A DNA stretch of 64,000 bases from Bradyrhizobium daqingense. GTDB lineage: Bacteria > Pseudomonadota > Alphaproteobacteria > Rhizobiales > Xanthobacteraceae. Positions within the stretch are counted from its first letter, which is position 1; each line of letters opens with the position of its first letter. The stretch covers positions 6,868,001-6,932,000 of the forward strand of contig NZ_CP088014.1 of the NCBI RefSeq assembly GCF_021044685.1. The letters run 5' to 3'. A program made the translations under genes and the position numbers. Under the pieces are notes generated by a model. That model was not told the origin of the DNA. It worked only from the letters and a program-made list of their open reading frames with translations, and searched no databases. This document shows positions 52,241 through 61,283 of the stretch, piece by piece.

Positions 52241-54171
52241 CGGCCACCTCCTTGAGCTTCCCCGACAACTTTGAGCGGTACCGGATTTCGCAACACTTTG
52301 TTGAGAACCTCCTCTTTCTTGCCGAAGGACTGAACCCTGCCGTCTCCGAGACACAAGACATGGTCAACCGCTTCCAGCGCCTTCGGGCGATGGGCGACAA
52401 CGGCGACAATTCCCCCCCGGCGGCGCACGTTCATGATCGCCGCGGTCAAGGCCTCCTCGCCCTCGGCATCGAGATTGGACGAGGGTTCATCGAGCACAAC
52501 CAGGAAGGGCTTGCCGTAAAACGCGCGCGCAAGCCCGATGCGCTGCCGCTGCCCGGCGGACAGCGCCAGTCCTCCCTCGCCGATCTTCGTGCTGTATCCG
52601 TCCGGAAGGGAGAGGATGAGGTCGTGCGCACCGGCGGAATGTGAGGCTTCAAGAACAGCGGCGGCGGTTGCCTGCGGGTCGAATCGTGCAATGTTCATGG
52701 CAATGCTGCCGTCGAACAATTCGACATCCTGGGGCAGATAACCGATGTGCTTGCCGAGGGCGTCCGAAGACCAATGATCGAGGGCGGCGTTGTCGAGCCG
52801 GATCCGGCCTCGAACGCACGGCCACACCCCAACCAGCGCACGTGCCAGCGTCGACTTGCCGGACCCGCTTGGACCAATGATTCCGACCGCCTGCCCGCTC
52901 CGAAGCTGGAATGACACTTCGCTGAGGGTGGGCCTCTCGCAGTTCGGAGCGCCGACATAGAGATGCTCGGCGGTGAGGGTTTCAACGGGCGCAGGTAGCG
53001 CCAACCGCTCCTGCTCTTCGGGCAAAAGCTTCAGCAAGTGATCGAGCCTCTGTCCCGACTGCCGCGCAGCGACGAAGCCTTTCCAGTTCGCAATGGCCAT
53101 CTCGACGGGCGCCAGTGCCCGCGCGGTGAGGATCGATCCGGCAATGATGATGCCGGCGGTCGATTCCTGGTTGATGACGAGGACGGCCCCGACGGCCAGA
53201 ACCAGCGATTGCAGGATTGCCCGGAATATCTTCGAGGCGCCACCGAGTCCGTTCGCGACATCGCTGGCCCGCTCTTGCGCCGCGAGGTACTTCGCGTTGG
53301 CATCCCGCCAGCGCAACGCGGCCTGCTGGCGCATGCCCATGGCCTGCAAGACTTCGGCATTCCGCCGCCCCTCGAGCACGAGGGCAGTTCGCGATACGGC
53401 CAGACGCGAGGTCGCCTTCGCCGGCCCTCGGGTTCGAGTCTCCGTGAGGATCGTAATGCCGACAAGCACCAGGGCGCCGGCCAGCGCAGTGACGCCGATC
53501 CAGAAGTGAAAGAGGAAGCAGACGCCGAGATAGATCGGCATCCAGGGCAGATCGAACAGCGCCGTCGGCCCGCCGCTCGACAGGAAGCTGCGGACCTGAT
53601 CAAGATCCCGCACCGGCTGCAAGCCGTCGCCATCCGCCCTGGTCTTGAGAGGCAGGCGAACAAGCGCGTCGAAAACGCGAGCGCCCAGCATTTCATCGAA
53701 ATACCGCCCGACCCGGGCACTTATCCTGCTCCTGATGAGGTCGAGCCCACCCTGAAACAGGTAAAGCACCGTCGCCAGGACCATCAAGGCGATCAGTGTC
53801 GGTATGCTGCGTCCGGGCAGCACCCGGTCATACACTTGCAGCATGAAGAACGAACCGGTGAGCATGAGGAGATTGCTCATCCCGCTGAAGGCCGCGAGGG
53901 CCCAGAAAATCCGGCGGCAGGACCGCAGGAAGGCCGACAGCTCCGATTGCGAATCGTCATAGTCATCCGCCGGCCGCGGGCGACCGGTGAATATTCGTTG
54001 CCGCAGAGCTTCGATCGGGCGCCTTGCCCAATCGACCAGCCGCGATGTCCGCAGCTCGGCGCTTTCCGCCCGCTGCCGTCCAGCCGCCCAGAGCTCTGAT
54101 ATGTGAAGAAGTGGAATTCGAATGAGATTAGCGGGCGGGGGGAATGCCCCCCGCCGTCCAAAGTCCATCAT
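52237..54171 (-). CDS. Type I secretion ABC permease/ATPase (PrtD/PrsD-like)
   Basis: A 644-residue exporter (ATG 54171; longer starts to 54225 are possible). The membrane part has ~6 helices (MSNLLMLTGSFFMLQVYDRV, IPTLIALMVLATVLYLFQGG, FDLPWMPIYLGVCFLFHFWI). ATPase motifs are IIGPSGSGKSTLARALVGVW, GYLPQDVELFDGSIAMNI, LSAGQRQRIGLARAFYG, FLVVLDEPSSNLD and VVAHRPKAL. No C39 peptidase-like domain, so it belongs to the serralysin/RTX group. A 90-residue N-terminal extension with no domain is unusual. Located 93 bp after its likely substrate gene; the TolC partner must lie elsewhere. Confidence 0.93.
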   Translation of the reverse strand: MMDFGRRGAFPPPANLIRIPLLHISELWAAGRQRAESAELRTSRLVDWARRPIEALRQRIFTGRPRPADDYDDSQSELSAFLRSCRRIFWALAAFSGMSNLLMLTGSFFMLQVYDRVLPGRSIPTLIALMVLATVLYLFQGGLDLIRSRISARVGRYFDEMLGARVFDALVRLPLKTRADGDGLQPVRDLDQVRSFLSSGGPTALFDLPWMPIYLGVCFLFHFWIGVTALAGALVLVGITILTETRTRGPAKATSRLAVSRTALVLEGRRNAEVLQAMGMRQQAALRWRDANAKYLAAQERASDVANGLGGASKIFRAILQSLVLAVGAVLVINQESTAGIIIAGSILTARALAPVEMAIANWKGFVAARQSGQRLDHLLKLLPEEQERLALPAPVETLTAEHLYVGAPNCERPTLSEVSFQLRSGQAVGIIGPSGSGKSTLARALVGVWPCVRGRIRLDNAALDHWSSDALGKHIGYLPQDVELFDGSIAMNIARFDPQATAAAVLEASHSAGAHDLILSLPDGYSTKIGEGGLALSAGQRQRIGLARAFYGKPFLVVLDEPSSNLDAEGEEALTAAIMNVRRRGGIVAVVAHRPKALEAVDHVLCLGDGRVQSFGKKEEVLNKVLRNPVPLKVVGEAQGGGR

Positions 54172-54264
54172 GGTAGCCGCCCTTGAACCATGCCTTTGTC
54201 TGAAGATCCCCCAAGAGATCCCCAAGGCAGTTGTTGAGTACTACTCGGTGTGGATGCCCACACT

Positions 54265-57027
54265 TTACGCGAAGTGGAAGTCCTGGCTGGTCAACGAACC
54301 GACCTTCATGTTCTTCAGCGTGAGCGTGTCGCCCCCCGTCGCGATGACGACGTCCTGACCCGATTGGGTCGCGTGGGACAGAACACTCGCAAAGCTGTCG
54401 AACACGCTCTTGCTGAACTGGATCGTGTCGTGAGCAGGTCCGCTGGCCGTGAAGTCCTTGATGACATCGTTGCCGAAATTCGCGGCAAACGAGAACGTGT
54501 CGGCCTTGGTGGTGCCAACGAAGGCGTCATTGCCTGACGTGCTCGTCTGTACGTTGCTGCTCGTCGAGCTCGAAGTCGCAGCGAGTTGGGTGCTGCTCGT
54601 GGACGACGTAGCCGTACCGACCTGCCCATCGCCGTTGAGATCCTGGTGGAAGCTCGTCTCTAGCGATTTAAGGCCGGAGTTCGACCCCGACACGGAGCCC
54701 CCCTTCGTGGAGCCGGTCAAGCTGCTCAGGTGGGAAACGTAGTTACCGTTGTTGTCGGTGTTCCACGCCGTATACTGACCGGTGCTCGCCTCCTTCCAGA
54801 CGACCTGATAGCCCGTCGCCGTCTTTTCCGCGGCAATGGGAGCCCAGGTGTGATCTGATCCCTCGATGAAATCCGCACCGCCATGCTTCAGCGTGGGGCC
54901 CGTCCCGGTGCTGCCGTTGAGGTAGTACTTGTCGCCACTCTCAACGAGACGCGTCGCACCGGCCGACTCAATCACCGTGCCAGCGGCAGGCGACGTCGGT
55001 GAGGTCGGAGACGTAGGAGACGTAGGTGTGGACGTGGTGGAAGTACCGATCTGTCCGTCACCGTTCAGATCCTGGTGGAAGGTCGTCTCGAGCGATTTGA
55101 GGCCAGAGTTGGCACCCGACACGGCGCCGCCCGACGTGGAGCCGGTCAGGCTGCTGACGTGGGAGAGATAGTTGCCGTTGCTGTCGGTGTTCCATGCGGT
55201 GTACAGGCCGCTGCTCGCCTCCTTCCAGCCGACCACGTAACCCGTTGCCGTCTTTTCCGCGGCAATGGGCGCCCAGGTGCCATCCGACCCGTCGACAAAC
55301 GCCACTCCGCCCTTCTTCAGCGTGGGGCCTGTCCCGGTGCTGGTGTTGAGGTAGAATTTGTCGCCGCTCTCAACGAGCCGTGTCGCACCGGCCGACTCGA
55401 TCACCGTGCCGGCAGTGGGCGACGTCGGCGTGGTGGGGGTTGTCGGGGTGGTGGGTGTCGTCGGTGCGGTGGGCGACGTCGAGGTGACGCTCGCCGTGAC
55501 AACGGCGGACGCCGCGCTGGTGTTGCCTGCCACGTCCGTGGCCTTCGCCGTGAGGCTGTGCGCACCGACAGCAAGAGCTGCGGACGTATAGGCCCACACA
55601 CCGCTGCTGTTCGCGGTCGCGGTGCCGATCTGGGTCGTGCCGTCGAACACCTTGACGACGCTGCTTGCTTCGGCATTGCCCGACATCACCACCTGATTGG
55701 CGGTGTTCACCTTGTTGCTGACGATGGTCGGGGCGGTCGGCGCCTTGGTATCGACGGTGACTACCACCGCAGACGACGCCGCGCTGGTCTGCCCCGACGA
55801 GTTGGTCGCCGTTGCGGTGAGCGTATGCTTGGCGTCAGTCAGGACCTTGGTGATGTAGTCCCAATTCCCGCTCGAATCCGCAGTCGCCGAACCGAGCTGG
55901 GTCGTACCGTCGTAGACCTTGACGGTGCTGCCGGCAGCGGCCTTGCCCTTCAGCTCGAGGGTGCTGTCGTTCGTGATGCGATCGCCAGCGGTGCCGCTAT
56001 CGTTCGAGATGGAGGCGATCGTGGGTGCAGTCGAACCGGTCGGCGGTGTCGGCGACGTGGGTGACGTCGGCGACGTCGGTGCATTTGCGTCCTGAAGGAC
56101 GGCACCAGTCTTCATGTTGACGTTGTGGATATAGATCGACTTCGAGGTGGAGTCGTTGGGACCGCCCCGGACACCGCCGAACGCCAGTCCCGAAGACGAA
56201 CTGGACGGATCGAAGTAGTTGTCGTGGACGGTGAACGTATTCTGGATATCCGCCACCGTGACGCCAGTGAAGGCGTTGACGCTGCCGGTGAATACGTTGT
56301 TGCCGATTTCGCCGGAAACAATCGTGCCCGGGCTGCTGCCGATGTCGGGCTCCACCATGAAGCCCTGGCTCGCTCCGCCGTTCTGGGTGGTGGTGTTGTA
56401 CATGATGGTGGCGGTGAACGGCCCGTCCATGAACTCGGTGTAGTCGCCGTGCGCACCGGATGCCATTCCGGCGTTCTGTATCAGATTGTACTCGACGACG
56501 AGGCCGGCCGACTTGCCGCCATTGTGCATCTGAATCATGTCGCCGCCGGCATTCTTGAGCCAAGAATACTCCACGGTCAGCGTGCCCGAACCGCGGTTCT
56601 CGATGAGGCCGCTGACGTTGCCGTTGTTGTTGCCGTCAAGCGTCGAGTACATGACCGTCAAATTCGACGACGAATCCGTCGCCAGGATCGGTTTGAGGCC
56701 ATTGGACCCGACCTGGAAGTTGGAATTCAGAATCTTCGTACCGGCGCCCTGGACGACAACGCCCCAGCCACCGTTGAGCGAGAAATCATAGCCGTCGAGC
56801 GTGACGTTGCTGCCCGTCACCGTGACGGTGTGGTTCGCCGTATTCACCGATACCCCGGCCATCGAGATCGTCGCCGGATTTTTCAGCGCTAATCCCGAGG
56901 GCGTCCCCACGTGGTAATCCACGCCCGCGACATTCCATCCGGGCCGGTTCGCACCGTAGGAATCGAGCAAGTTCGGAAGCTGCGGCGTTCCAACTGGAGC
57001 ATTTGCGGAGCCGTCGTTAATTGCCAT
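54265..57027 (-). CDS. Large secreted modular protein: beta-helix, Ig-like repeats, Trp-rich/calcium repeats, RTX-type C-terminus
   Basis: A 920-residue acidic, Thr/Ser-rich protein with no cysteine and no Sec signal, the pattern of type I substrates. Order: parallel beta-helix (30-312; VTLDGYDFSLNGGWGVVVQG, NLIQNAGMASGAHGDYTEFM, GFMVEPDIGS), PTSP linker, two Ig-like domains (~335-427 and 428-515), PTTP linker, two 121-residue repeats (541-661, 684-804), each with a dockerin-like calcium loop (DLNGDGQIG / DLNGDGQVG), then a C-terminal export region (831-920; SGNDAFVGTTKADTFSFAAN, QDVVIATGGDTLTLKNM). First gene of the exporter operon. A related beta-helix gene is at 61284-62378. May bind or cut a surface glycan; activity unknown. 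Confidence 0.85.
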   Translation of the reverse strand: MAINDGSANAPVGTPQLPNLLDSYGANRPGWNVAGVDYHVGTPSGLALKNPATISMAGVSVNTANHTVTVTGSNVTLDGYDFSLNGGWGVVVQGAGTKILNSNFQVGSNGLKPILATDSSSNLTVMYSTLDGNNNGNVSGLIENRGSGTLTVEYSWLKNAGGDMIQMHNGGKSAGLVVEYNLIQNAGMASGAHGDYTEFMDGPFTATIMYNTTTQNGGASQGFMVEPDIGSSPGTIVSGEIGNNVFTGSVNAFTGVTVADIQNTFTVHDNYFDPSSSSSGLAFGGVRGGPNDSTSKSIYIHNVNMKTGAVLQDANAPTSPTSPTSPTPPTGSTAPTIASISNDSGTAGDRITNDSTLELKGKAAAGSTVKVYDGTTQLGSATADSSGNWDYITKVLTDAKHTLTATATNSSGQTSAASSAVVVTVDTKAPTAPTIVSNKVNTANQVVMSGNAEASSVVKVFDGTTQIGTATANSSGVWAYTSAALAVGAHSLTAKATDVAGNTSAASAVVTASVTSTSPTAPTTPTTPTTPTTPTSPTAGTVIESAGATRLVESGDKFYLNTSTGTGPTLKKGGVAFVDGSDGTWAPIAAEKTATGYVVGWKEASSGLYTAWNTDSNGNYLSHVSSLTGSTSGGAVSGANSGLKSLETTFHQDLNGDGQIGTSTTSTPTSPTSPTSPTSPAAGTVIESAGATRLVESGDKYYLNGSTGTGPTLKHGGADFIEGSDHTWAPIAAEKTATGYQVVWKEASTGQYTAWNTDNNGNYVSHLSSLTGSTKGGSVSGSNSGLKSLETSFHQDLNGDGQVGTATSSTSSTQLAATSSSTSSNVQTSTSGNDAFVGTTKADTFSFAANFGNDVIKDFTASGPAHDTIQFSKSVFDSFASVLSHATQSGQDVVIATGGDTLTLKNMKVGSLTSQDFHFA
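54616..54978 (-). repeat. Intragenic repeat, copy 2 of the Trp-rich / calcium-loop module
   Basis: Codes for residues 684-804 of the secreted protein. It is nearly the same as copy 1 (55045-55407): TVIESAGATRLVESGDKYYL, TWAPIAAEKTATGYQVVWKEAS, FHQDLNGDGQVG. In-frame tandem duplication separated by a PTSP linker. Confidence 0.85.
55045..55407 (-). repeat. Intragenic repeat, copy 1 of the Trp-rich / calcium-loop module
   Basis: Codes for residues 541-661 of the secreted protein (TVIESAGATRLVESGDKFYL, TWAPIAAEKTATGYVVGWKE, FHQDLNGDGQIG). Paired with copy 2 at 54616-54978. Confidence 0.85.
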
Positions 57028-57712
57028 CTACCCTGTTCTCCTGATTTATTAGGAACGATAGCGCGCGCTCAACCGCGAGGTCCCCCGAGCGACACGCTAT
57101 TCTTAGAAGCCGATTATCTCGGCCGCGGCGACTCTTGGCTGAGCACCGCGGACTTTTTTTGGACTAGATCGAGGCTGTGCTGGGGTCATGTCTTGGCTCA
57201 GACCGCCACACTCACGTGTATTAAATAATTAAACACGCACCTTGCACAAACGCACCGGCACGAATCGCAGATCCACAGACAACATCGCACCAAAACCAGG
57301 CACAGAGAAGACCGGTAGCCGATTGACCAGCGATGAATTGACGCCAAGGGAGCACAATTGATTGCGCAATCAAAATAGCGCTCTATTCCGAAATAATGAT
57401 TTTAAATAAGCATATAACAAAACTCGATGCGGGAAGGTAAATCGGTGCTCCCGATCGAAGGCATTACGCCAAGCCCACGCCACAATATCCGGGCGATCAT
57501 GGCCTTTCCTCGCGAACGAGTTCGTCGTGATCGATTGAGCGGGCGGGTCGCCACGACCCAGGTCGCCCGGACTCAAACACGGGCGTCTTGCGCGGGACAC
57601 CCGAATTGCATCACCCCAAGCCGCGCCTCCCATTGGCGCGCTCGCCAACCTGGCCGCTCGCGCAAGATGAGCACGCGCCGCCTCTGCGATTGAAGCTGAA
57701 CATGCGTAGCGC
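57028..57712. other. Intergenic region between secretion and glycan operons
   Basis: 685 bp. It carries the promoter of the leftward secreted-protein gene (ribosome site GGAGAACAGGGTAG before ATG 57027) and two AT-rich spots (about 57215-57235 and 57370-57425). The reading frames in it (57370-57648 - and 57427-57693 +) have no coding character. No regulator site was recognised. Confidence 0.4.
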
Positions 57713-58750
57713 CTAGCCGGGCTGAGGCAATCGCACGGAAGCGTCGGGTTTCCCGGACTTACCCTGGGCGCCGTCCATCAGGCCGACGAGGGTGACTTTC
57801 GCTGCCAAAGGGGCGCCAATAACGACGTACCGGACGGCGTGCAGCAAACCCCAGCCAAAGTGAAGAAGCCACCGGCGTTTGGCCCACCGGCGCGCGAAGA
57901 GGATGCTGTTACGCGCCGACAGATAGACGGAAAGGAATGATTGCTTTCTCGGATCAATCGCAGAACCGATGGCGGTGCCGCCAACGTGGCGTACGATCGC
58001 CCGTTCCGCGAAGCCTATTCTGTGCTTACCGCGGCGACGACCCCAGTCCACATCCTCCATGTAGAGAAAATAGTCCTCGGCCATCAATCCGACGTCCTCG
58101 ATAAACGCACGCGTAACCAGCACGCAGGCGCCGCTGATCGTATCGATCCGTGAGAGCACCTCAGGCGCCGGAGACGTGCCGGCTGCCAAGTTCCGGCCGA
58201 CGGCGAGAACCCGGCCGGTGACGGGCGACCATTGAAGTCCGTAGTTGATGATCTTGTCGGGCGCATCGTCGAAAACGAGGGTACCACCAATCATGCCGAA
58301 ACCCTGGTCTGCCTTGGCCATGAATTCCGTCAGGCAGTTCTCGTGCACTTCGGTATCCGGATTGAGAACGAGCACTGCTTCCCAGCCGCGCGTACCCAAC
58401 AGGCGTTCGAGCCAGGCGTTTATCCCTCCGCCATAACCGAAGTTGTCTGTCGCGAGTCCAAGTCGGACAATAACGGCTCGATTCTGGAATCGGAGTTTAA
58501 CGACAGAACTGAACCGCCCGGCGGGCGCATCCGCGACATCATCTTCGTCCGGGATACATGGCAGCATCCGCTCCTGACCGAGGAGCGCGGCCGCCAACGT
58601 TTCGAAGGCTTCTTTCCCTCCATTTTCGCAGACGAAGATTTCAAACTCCTGCCAATCGGAAGCTGCGAGCGATCTTAGACACCGCAGAATGTCGTCGGGA
58701 TTGCGATACCCGACGATCAGCACTGCGAGCTTTGCGCGGTCAGAGGCCAT
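57713..58750 (-). CDS. Glycosyltransferase family 2
   Basis: A 345-residue cytoplasmic/membrane-associated enzyme from ATG 58750, which overlaps the end of the upstream GT4 gene by 11 bp. GT-A fold: KLAVLIVGYRNPDDILRCLR, NFGYGGGINAWLERLL, VLVLNPDTEVHENC (DXD-like), FGMIGGTLVFDD, ISGACVLVTRAFIEDVGLMA, YFLYMEDVDWGRR (the E-D-x-D catalytic motif of rhamnosyltransferase-like GT2). Last gene of the leftward glycan operon. Probably adds a sugar to a lipid-linked repeat unit; donor unknown. Confidence 0.88.
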   Translation of the reverse strand: MASDRAKLAVLIVGYRNPDDILRCLRSLAASDWQEFEIFVCENGGKEAFETLAAALLGQERMLPCIPDEDDVADAPAGRFSSVVKLRFQNRAVIVRLGLATDNFGYGGGINAWLERLLGTRGWEAVLVLNPDTEVHENCLTEFMAKADQGFGMIGGTLVFDDAPDKIINYGLQWSPVTGRVLAVGRNLAAGTSPAPEVLSRIDTISGACVLVTRAFIEDVGLMAEDYFLYMEDVDWGRRRGKHRIGFAERAIVRHVGGTAIGSAIDPRKQSFLSVYLSARNSILFARRWAKRRWLLHFGWGLLHAVRYVVIGAPLAAKVTLVGLMDGAQGKSGKPDASVRLPQPG

Positions 58751-60008
58751 GGCCAAGGCATTCCTTGATCTGCTGACGACGCTGACTGGCGACGTCGGCC
58801 CAGATAAAACGCTCGGCGCGACCGGCAGCAGCCTCCGACATCGTTCGTCGAAGCTTGAGGTCGCCTGCCAGCAAACGAATGGCCTCGACCCAACGCGCCG
58901 CATCGTAGGGATCGAGCACGAACCCCTCATGACCGTCCCGCACGAAGCGCCCCGCCCCCATCTCCGTCGTGACGACCGGAAGTCCAGCGCCGCACGCTTC
59001 GTACATGACCAAAGGACTTCCCTCCTCCAGCGAAGGAAACATGAAGAGGTCCGCCGATCGATAAAGCGCGCCAACGTCCTTGAGATAGTCGAATACGATC
59101 ACGTCATCCCTGGCAAGAAGGCTGGCGCACTTCTCCCTGATGGTCGGCTCCATCTCTCCCGCGAGCACGAGCCTTCCCTTCACCCCGCTCTGTGCCCAAT
59201 AGTCCAGAAGCAAATGGGCTCCTTTCCGCACGCATATGGCGCCGACAAAAACCACCGTGACGCCAGCGCTCGGTTCGAGCAAAGGCGGTTTTCCGACAAG
59301 CCGTGCCGGCTCCCAGCCGTAGCTCGCGTTCAAGAACTTGGATCGAGGCACGCCGTTCTCCAGCAGCGAGGCCTCGACCAGTGGGCTCGGACAAAACACG
59401 TGATCCACCGCCTCGAGGACCTGCGTCTCACGATCGACCTTCGCAGACGTGATCCCGTGCGCAGGCGCTACTCCAAGCCGCTCGTACGCATGATCGAGAA
59501 TTCTCTTTGCCGTCCCGGTGTGGCAATTGAACTGTTCCCGAAACACCGCAACACCGCGCCGCTTCAAGTGCTGGATAGTCTCCAAGCTTGCATCCGGCCA
59601 GAGATAGGCTGCCGGCCTCCCGGATTCAAATTGATCGATGCAAGAGAGGAATACGCGCTCGATTGTACGGCCGACCCAACGTCGCACGAGCCGATATGGG
59701 ACATATCTCGCCCAATCCGGCAGTACTTCGACGAGTTGTACCGGTGGCAGCGCCAACTGCGCCCGCGGCGTCACGATCGTCACATCGAAGTTCTCACTCG
59801 CCATCCCCTTTGCGAGGGAGCTGCACGTATAGCCAACTCCCATTCCATTGAGTGGCAGCGGCATCAGCACACCCAATGAGATGCTCTTTGCGACTGCGCG
59901 CTCAAAAGCTCGATCCTGCCTCCGATGAGCACATGCAGGTTCTTCCGCAAGCACTCCGGGACGCACATCTTGTCCTGCCTTGGGGCTGTCCATGGGCTTC
60001 ACGATCAT
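58740..60008 (-). CDS. Glycosyltransferase family 4
   Basis: A 422-residue GT-B enzyme from ATG 60008, overlapping the acyltransferase stop (ATGA). N-terminal acceptor domain: SLGVLMPLPLNGMGVGYTCS, ENFDVTIVTPRAQL. C-terminal nucleotide-sugar domain: VTVVFVGAICVRKGAHLLLD, GRLVLAGEMEPTIREKC, VIVFDYLKDVGALYRSADLF, MFPSLEEGSPLVMYEACGAG (the EX7E-like motif). About 55 residues before the fold are not conserved-looking, so a later start is possible. Works with the GT2 to assemble a glycan repeat. Confidence 0.88.
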   Translation of the reverse strand: MIVKPMDSPKAGQDVRPGVLAEEPACAHRRQDRAFERAVAKSISLGVLMPLPLNGMGVGYTCSSLAKGMASENFDVTIVTPRAQLALPPVQLVEVLPDWARYVPYRLVRRWVGRTIERVFLSCIDQFESGRPAAYLWPDASLETIQHLKRRGVAVFREQFNCHTGTAKRILDHAYERLGVAPAHGITSAKVDRETQVLEAVDHVFCPSPLVEASLLENGVPRSKFLNASYGWEPARLVGKPPLLEPSAGVTVVFVGAICVRKGAHLLLDYWAQSGVKGRLVLAGEMEPTIREKCASLLARDDVIVFDYLKDVGALYRSADLFMFPSLEEGSPLVMYEACGAGLPVVTTEMGAGRFVRDGHEGFVLDPYDAARWVEAIRLLAGDLKLRRTMSEAAAGRAERFIWADVASQRRQQIKECLGHGL

Positions 60009-61195
60009 GACGGAGGTGCCCGATAAGACGGTTGACTGCTGACCCCGGTCCGCCACTTCCGCTTGATTCCCGCTAGCCACGAGCTCCGCAGCAAACTCTT
60101 GGCCAGACGATTCAGCCTGCCGATGGAGGTGCGCAGGAGGTTGATGCAAACCGCCTTCAATCGCGGGGCGAAGATATAGACCGTCGACTCCTGTCTCGAC
60201 AGGTTAGCCAGCAATTCCTTATAAGTTGCATCGCCGATACCGAAGTCGACCAATCGCACCGGCCGGCTCGGGGACGCCTGTAGTTCTTCCAATACGCTCA
60301 GAATCAGATGGAGGCCGGGACCGTACTTTGCATAGGCAGGATCGTAGGAAACGTACTCGCTGAGAAAGACTCCATTGCGTAGCGAGCCGATCCAGAGAGC
60401 GACCGGTTGGCCGTTGAGGTAAAGAATGTATCCTCGCAGCCAGCCCTTGCTTGCTTCGAAACGGAGACGCGATCGGATGACGGGACTTTCGGAGAACCCT
60501 ACACCTAGTCCGCGTTGATAGGATTTGGCTGCGACGGTCTCCGCGTCCCGCATCAGCTGATCCACGTCAGCGGGCGAACCAAATCGCTCGATTCTGCTGT
60601 CCGAAAAATCACAAGCAATACTTTCGGCGCGTTTGCGCTGGTTGTATCGCCCCTTCTTCGGAAGGCCAGCCAGGAACGAGCCAGCCTTCTCCGGAAGTTC
60701 GCACAGCCGATGAGCTTGTGGATTGATCAAGTGGTCGGCGCACCACCAGGTCGGAAGACCTCGGGCATATTTGACGAGCGGAGAATTGACGTCCGGAGAA
60801 TGAAATGAGGCCGCATCGGCCTCCCCGGCCGCCAGCGATTGCATGATGCTCTCGGTTAGCATCCTTGCGTTCTGCTCGGAGATCTCTCCCAGCCAACCGC
60901 CGTGCACAATCTGCAGGACTCTTAACTCAGGAACCGGAAGGGCAAAATACCCCAGCTTGACCGGCACGGGGCTCGCCTCCAATCGACCGACGAGAAGCGC
61001 GGTGGGAAGCCCTTCGCCGTAGAGGACCACGATGTGCGGCCGCTGAACCTGCGGATATATCTCCAAGATGAACTGGAAGAAGTCGATATCTGCATCTCGA
61101 GGGGGATTGCACGAGTTCCAGAACTCCCGAAGCGACTCAATCTCGGAGCGTGTTCTGACGACCCTGACGTGGTGGCGCGCCGTGATTTCATTCAT
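60005..61195 (-). CDS. FemAB/CelD-type GNAT acyltransferase
   Basis: A 396-residue protein from ATG 61195. The central region (LPKKGRYNQRKRAESIACDF, LRFEASKGWLRGYILYLNGQ, PVALWIGSLRNGVFLSEYVS, YDPAYAKYGPGLHLILSVLE, VDFGIGDATYKE) has the GNAT-like acyl-CoA fold of CelD/BcsL and BioF2-like proteins commonly in exopolysaccharide loci. It could add an acyl or aminoacyl group to a sugar. The stop overlaps the GT4 start, and the Sec beta-helix gene is 88 bp upstream. Substrate not predicted. Confidence 0.83.
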   Translation of the reverse strand: MNEITARHHVRVVRTRSEIESLREFWNSCNPPRDADIDFFQFILEIYPQVQRPHIVVLYGEGLPTALLVGRLEASPVPVKLGYFALPVPELRVLQIVHGGWLGEISEQNARMLTESIMQSLAAGEADAASFHSPDVNSPLVKYARGLPTWWCADHLINPQAHRLCELPEKAGSFLAGLPKKGRYNQRKRAESIACDFSDSRIERFGSPADVDQLMRDAETVAAKSYQRGLGVGFSESPVIRSRLRFEASKGWLRGYILYLNGQPVALWIGSLRNGVFLSEYVSYDPAYAKYGPGLHLILSVLEELQASPSRPVRLVDFGIGDATYKELLANLSRQESTVYIFAPRLKAVCINLLRTSIGRLNRLAKSLLRSSWLAGIKRKWRTGVSSQPSYRAPPS

Positions 61196-61283
61196 AGCGT
61201 TGACCCGATCAACACTGCTTCGGCTCTCATTCCTGCCCCCACACGACACTGATGGAGCCAAGCCGACACACGACCTCAGGCGA

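Noticed and set aside
57370..57693. Frames in the spacer between the secretion and glycan operons
   Set aside because: No coding character, no ribosome site, and the two overlap each other on opposite strands.
58740..59074. N-terminal extension of the GT2 open frame beyond 58750
   Set aside because: This part is the shadow of the GT4 gene; the GT-A fold begins right after ATG 58750.
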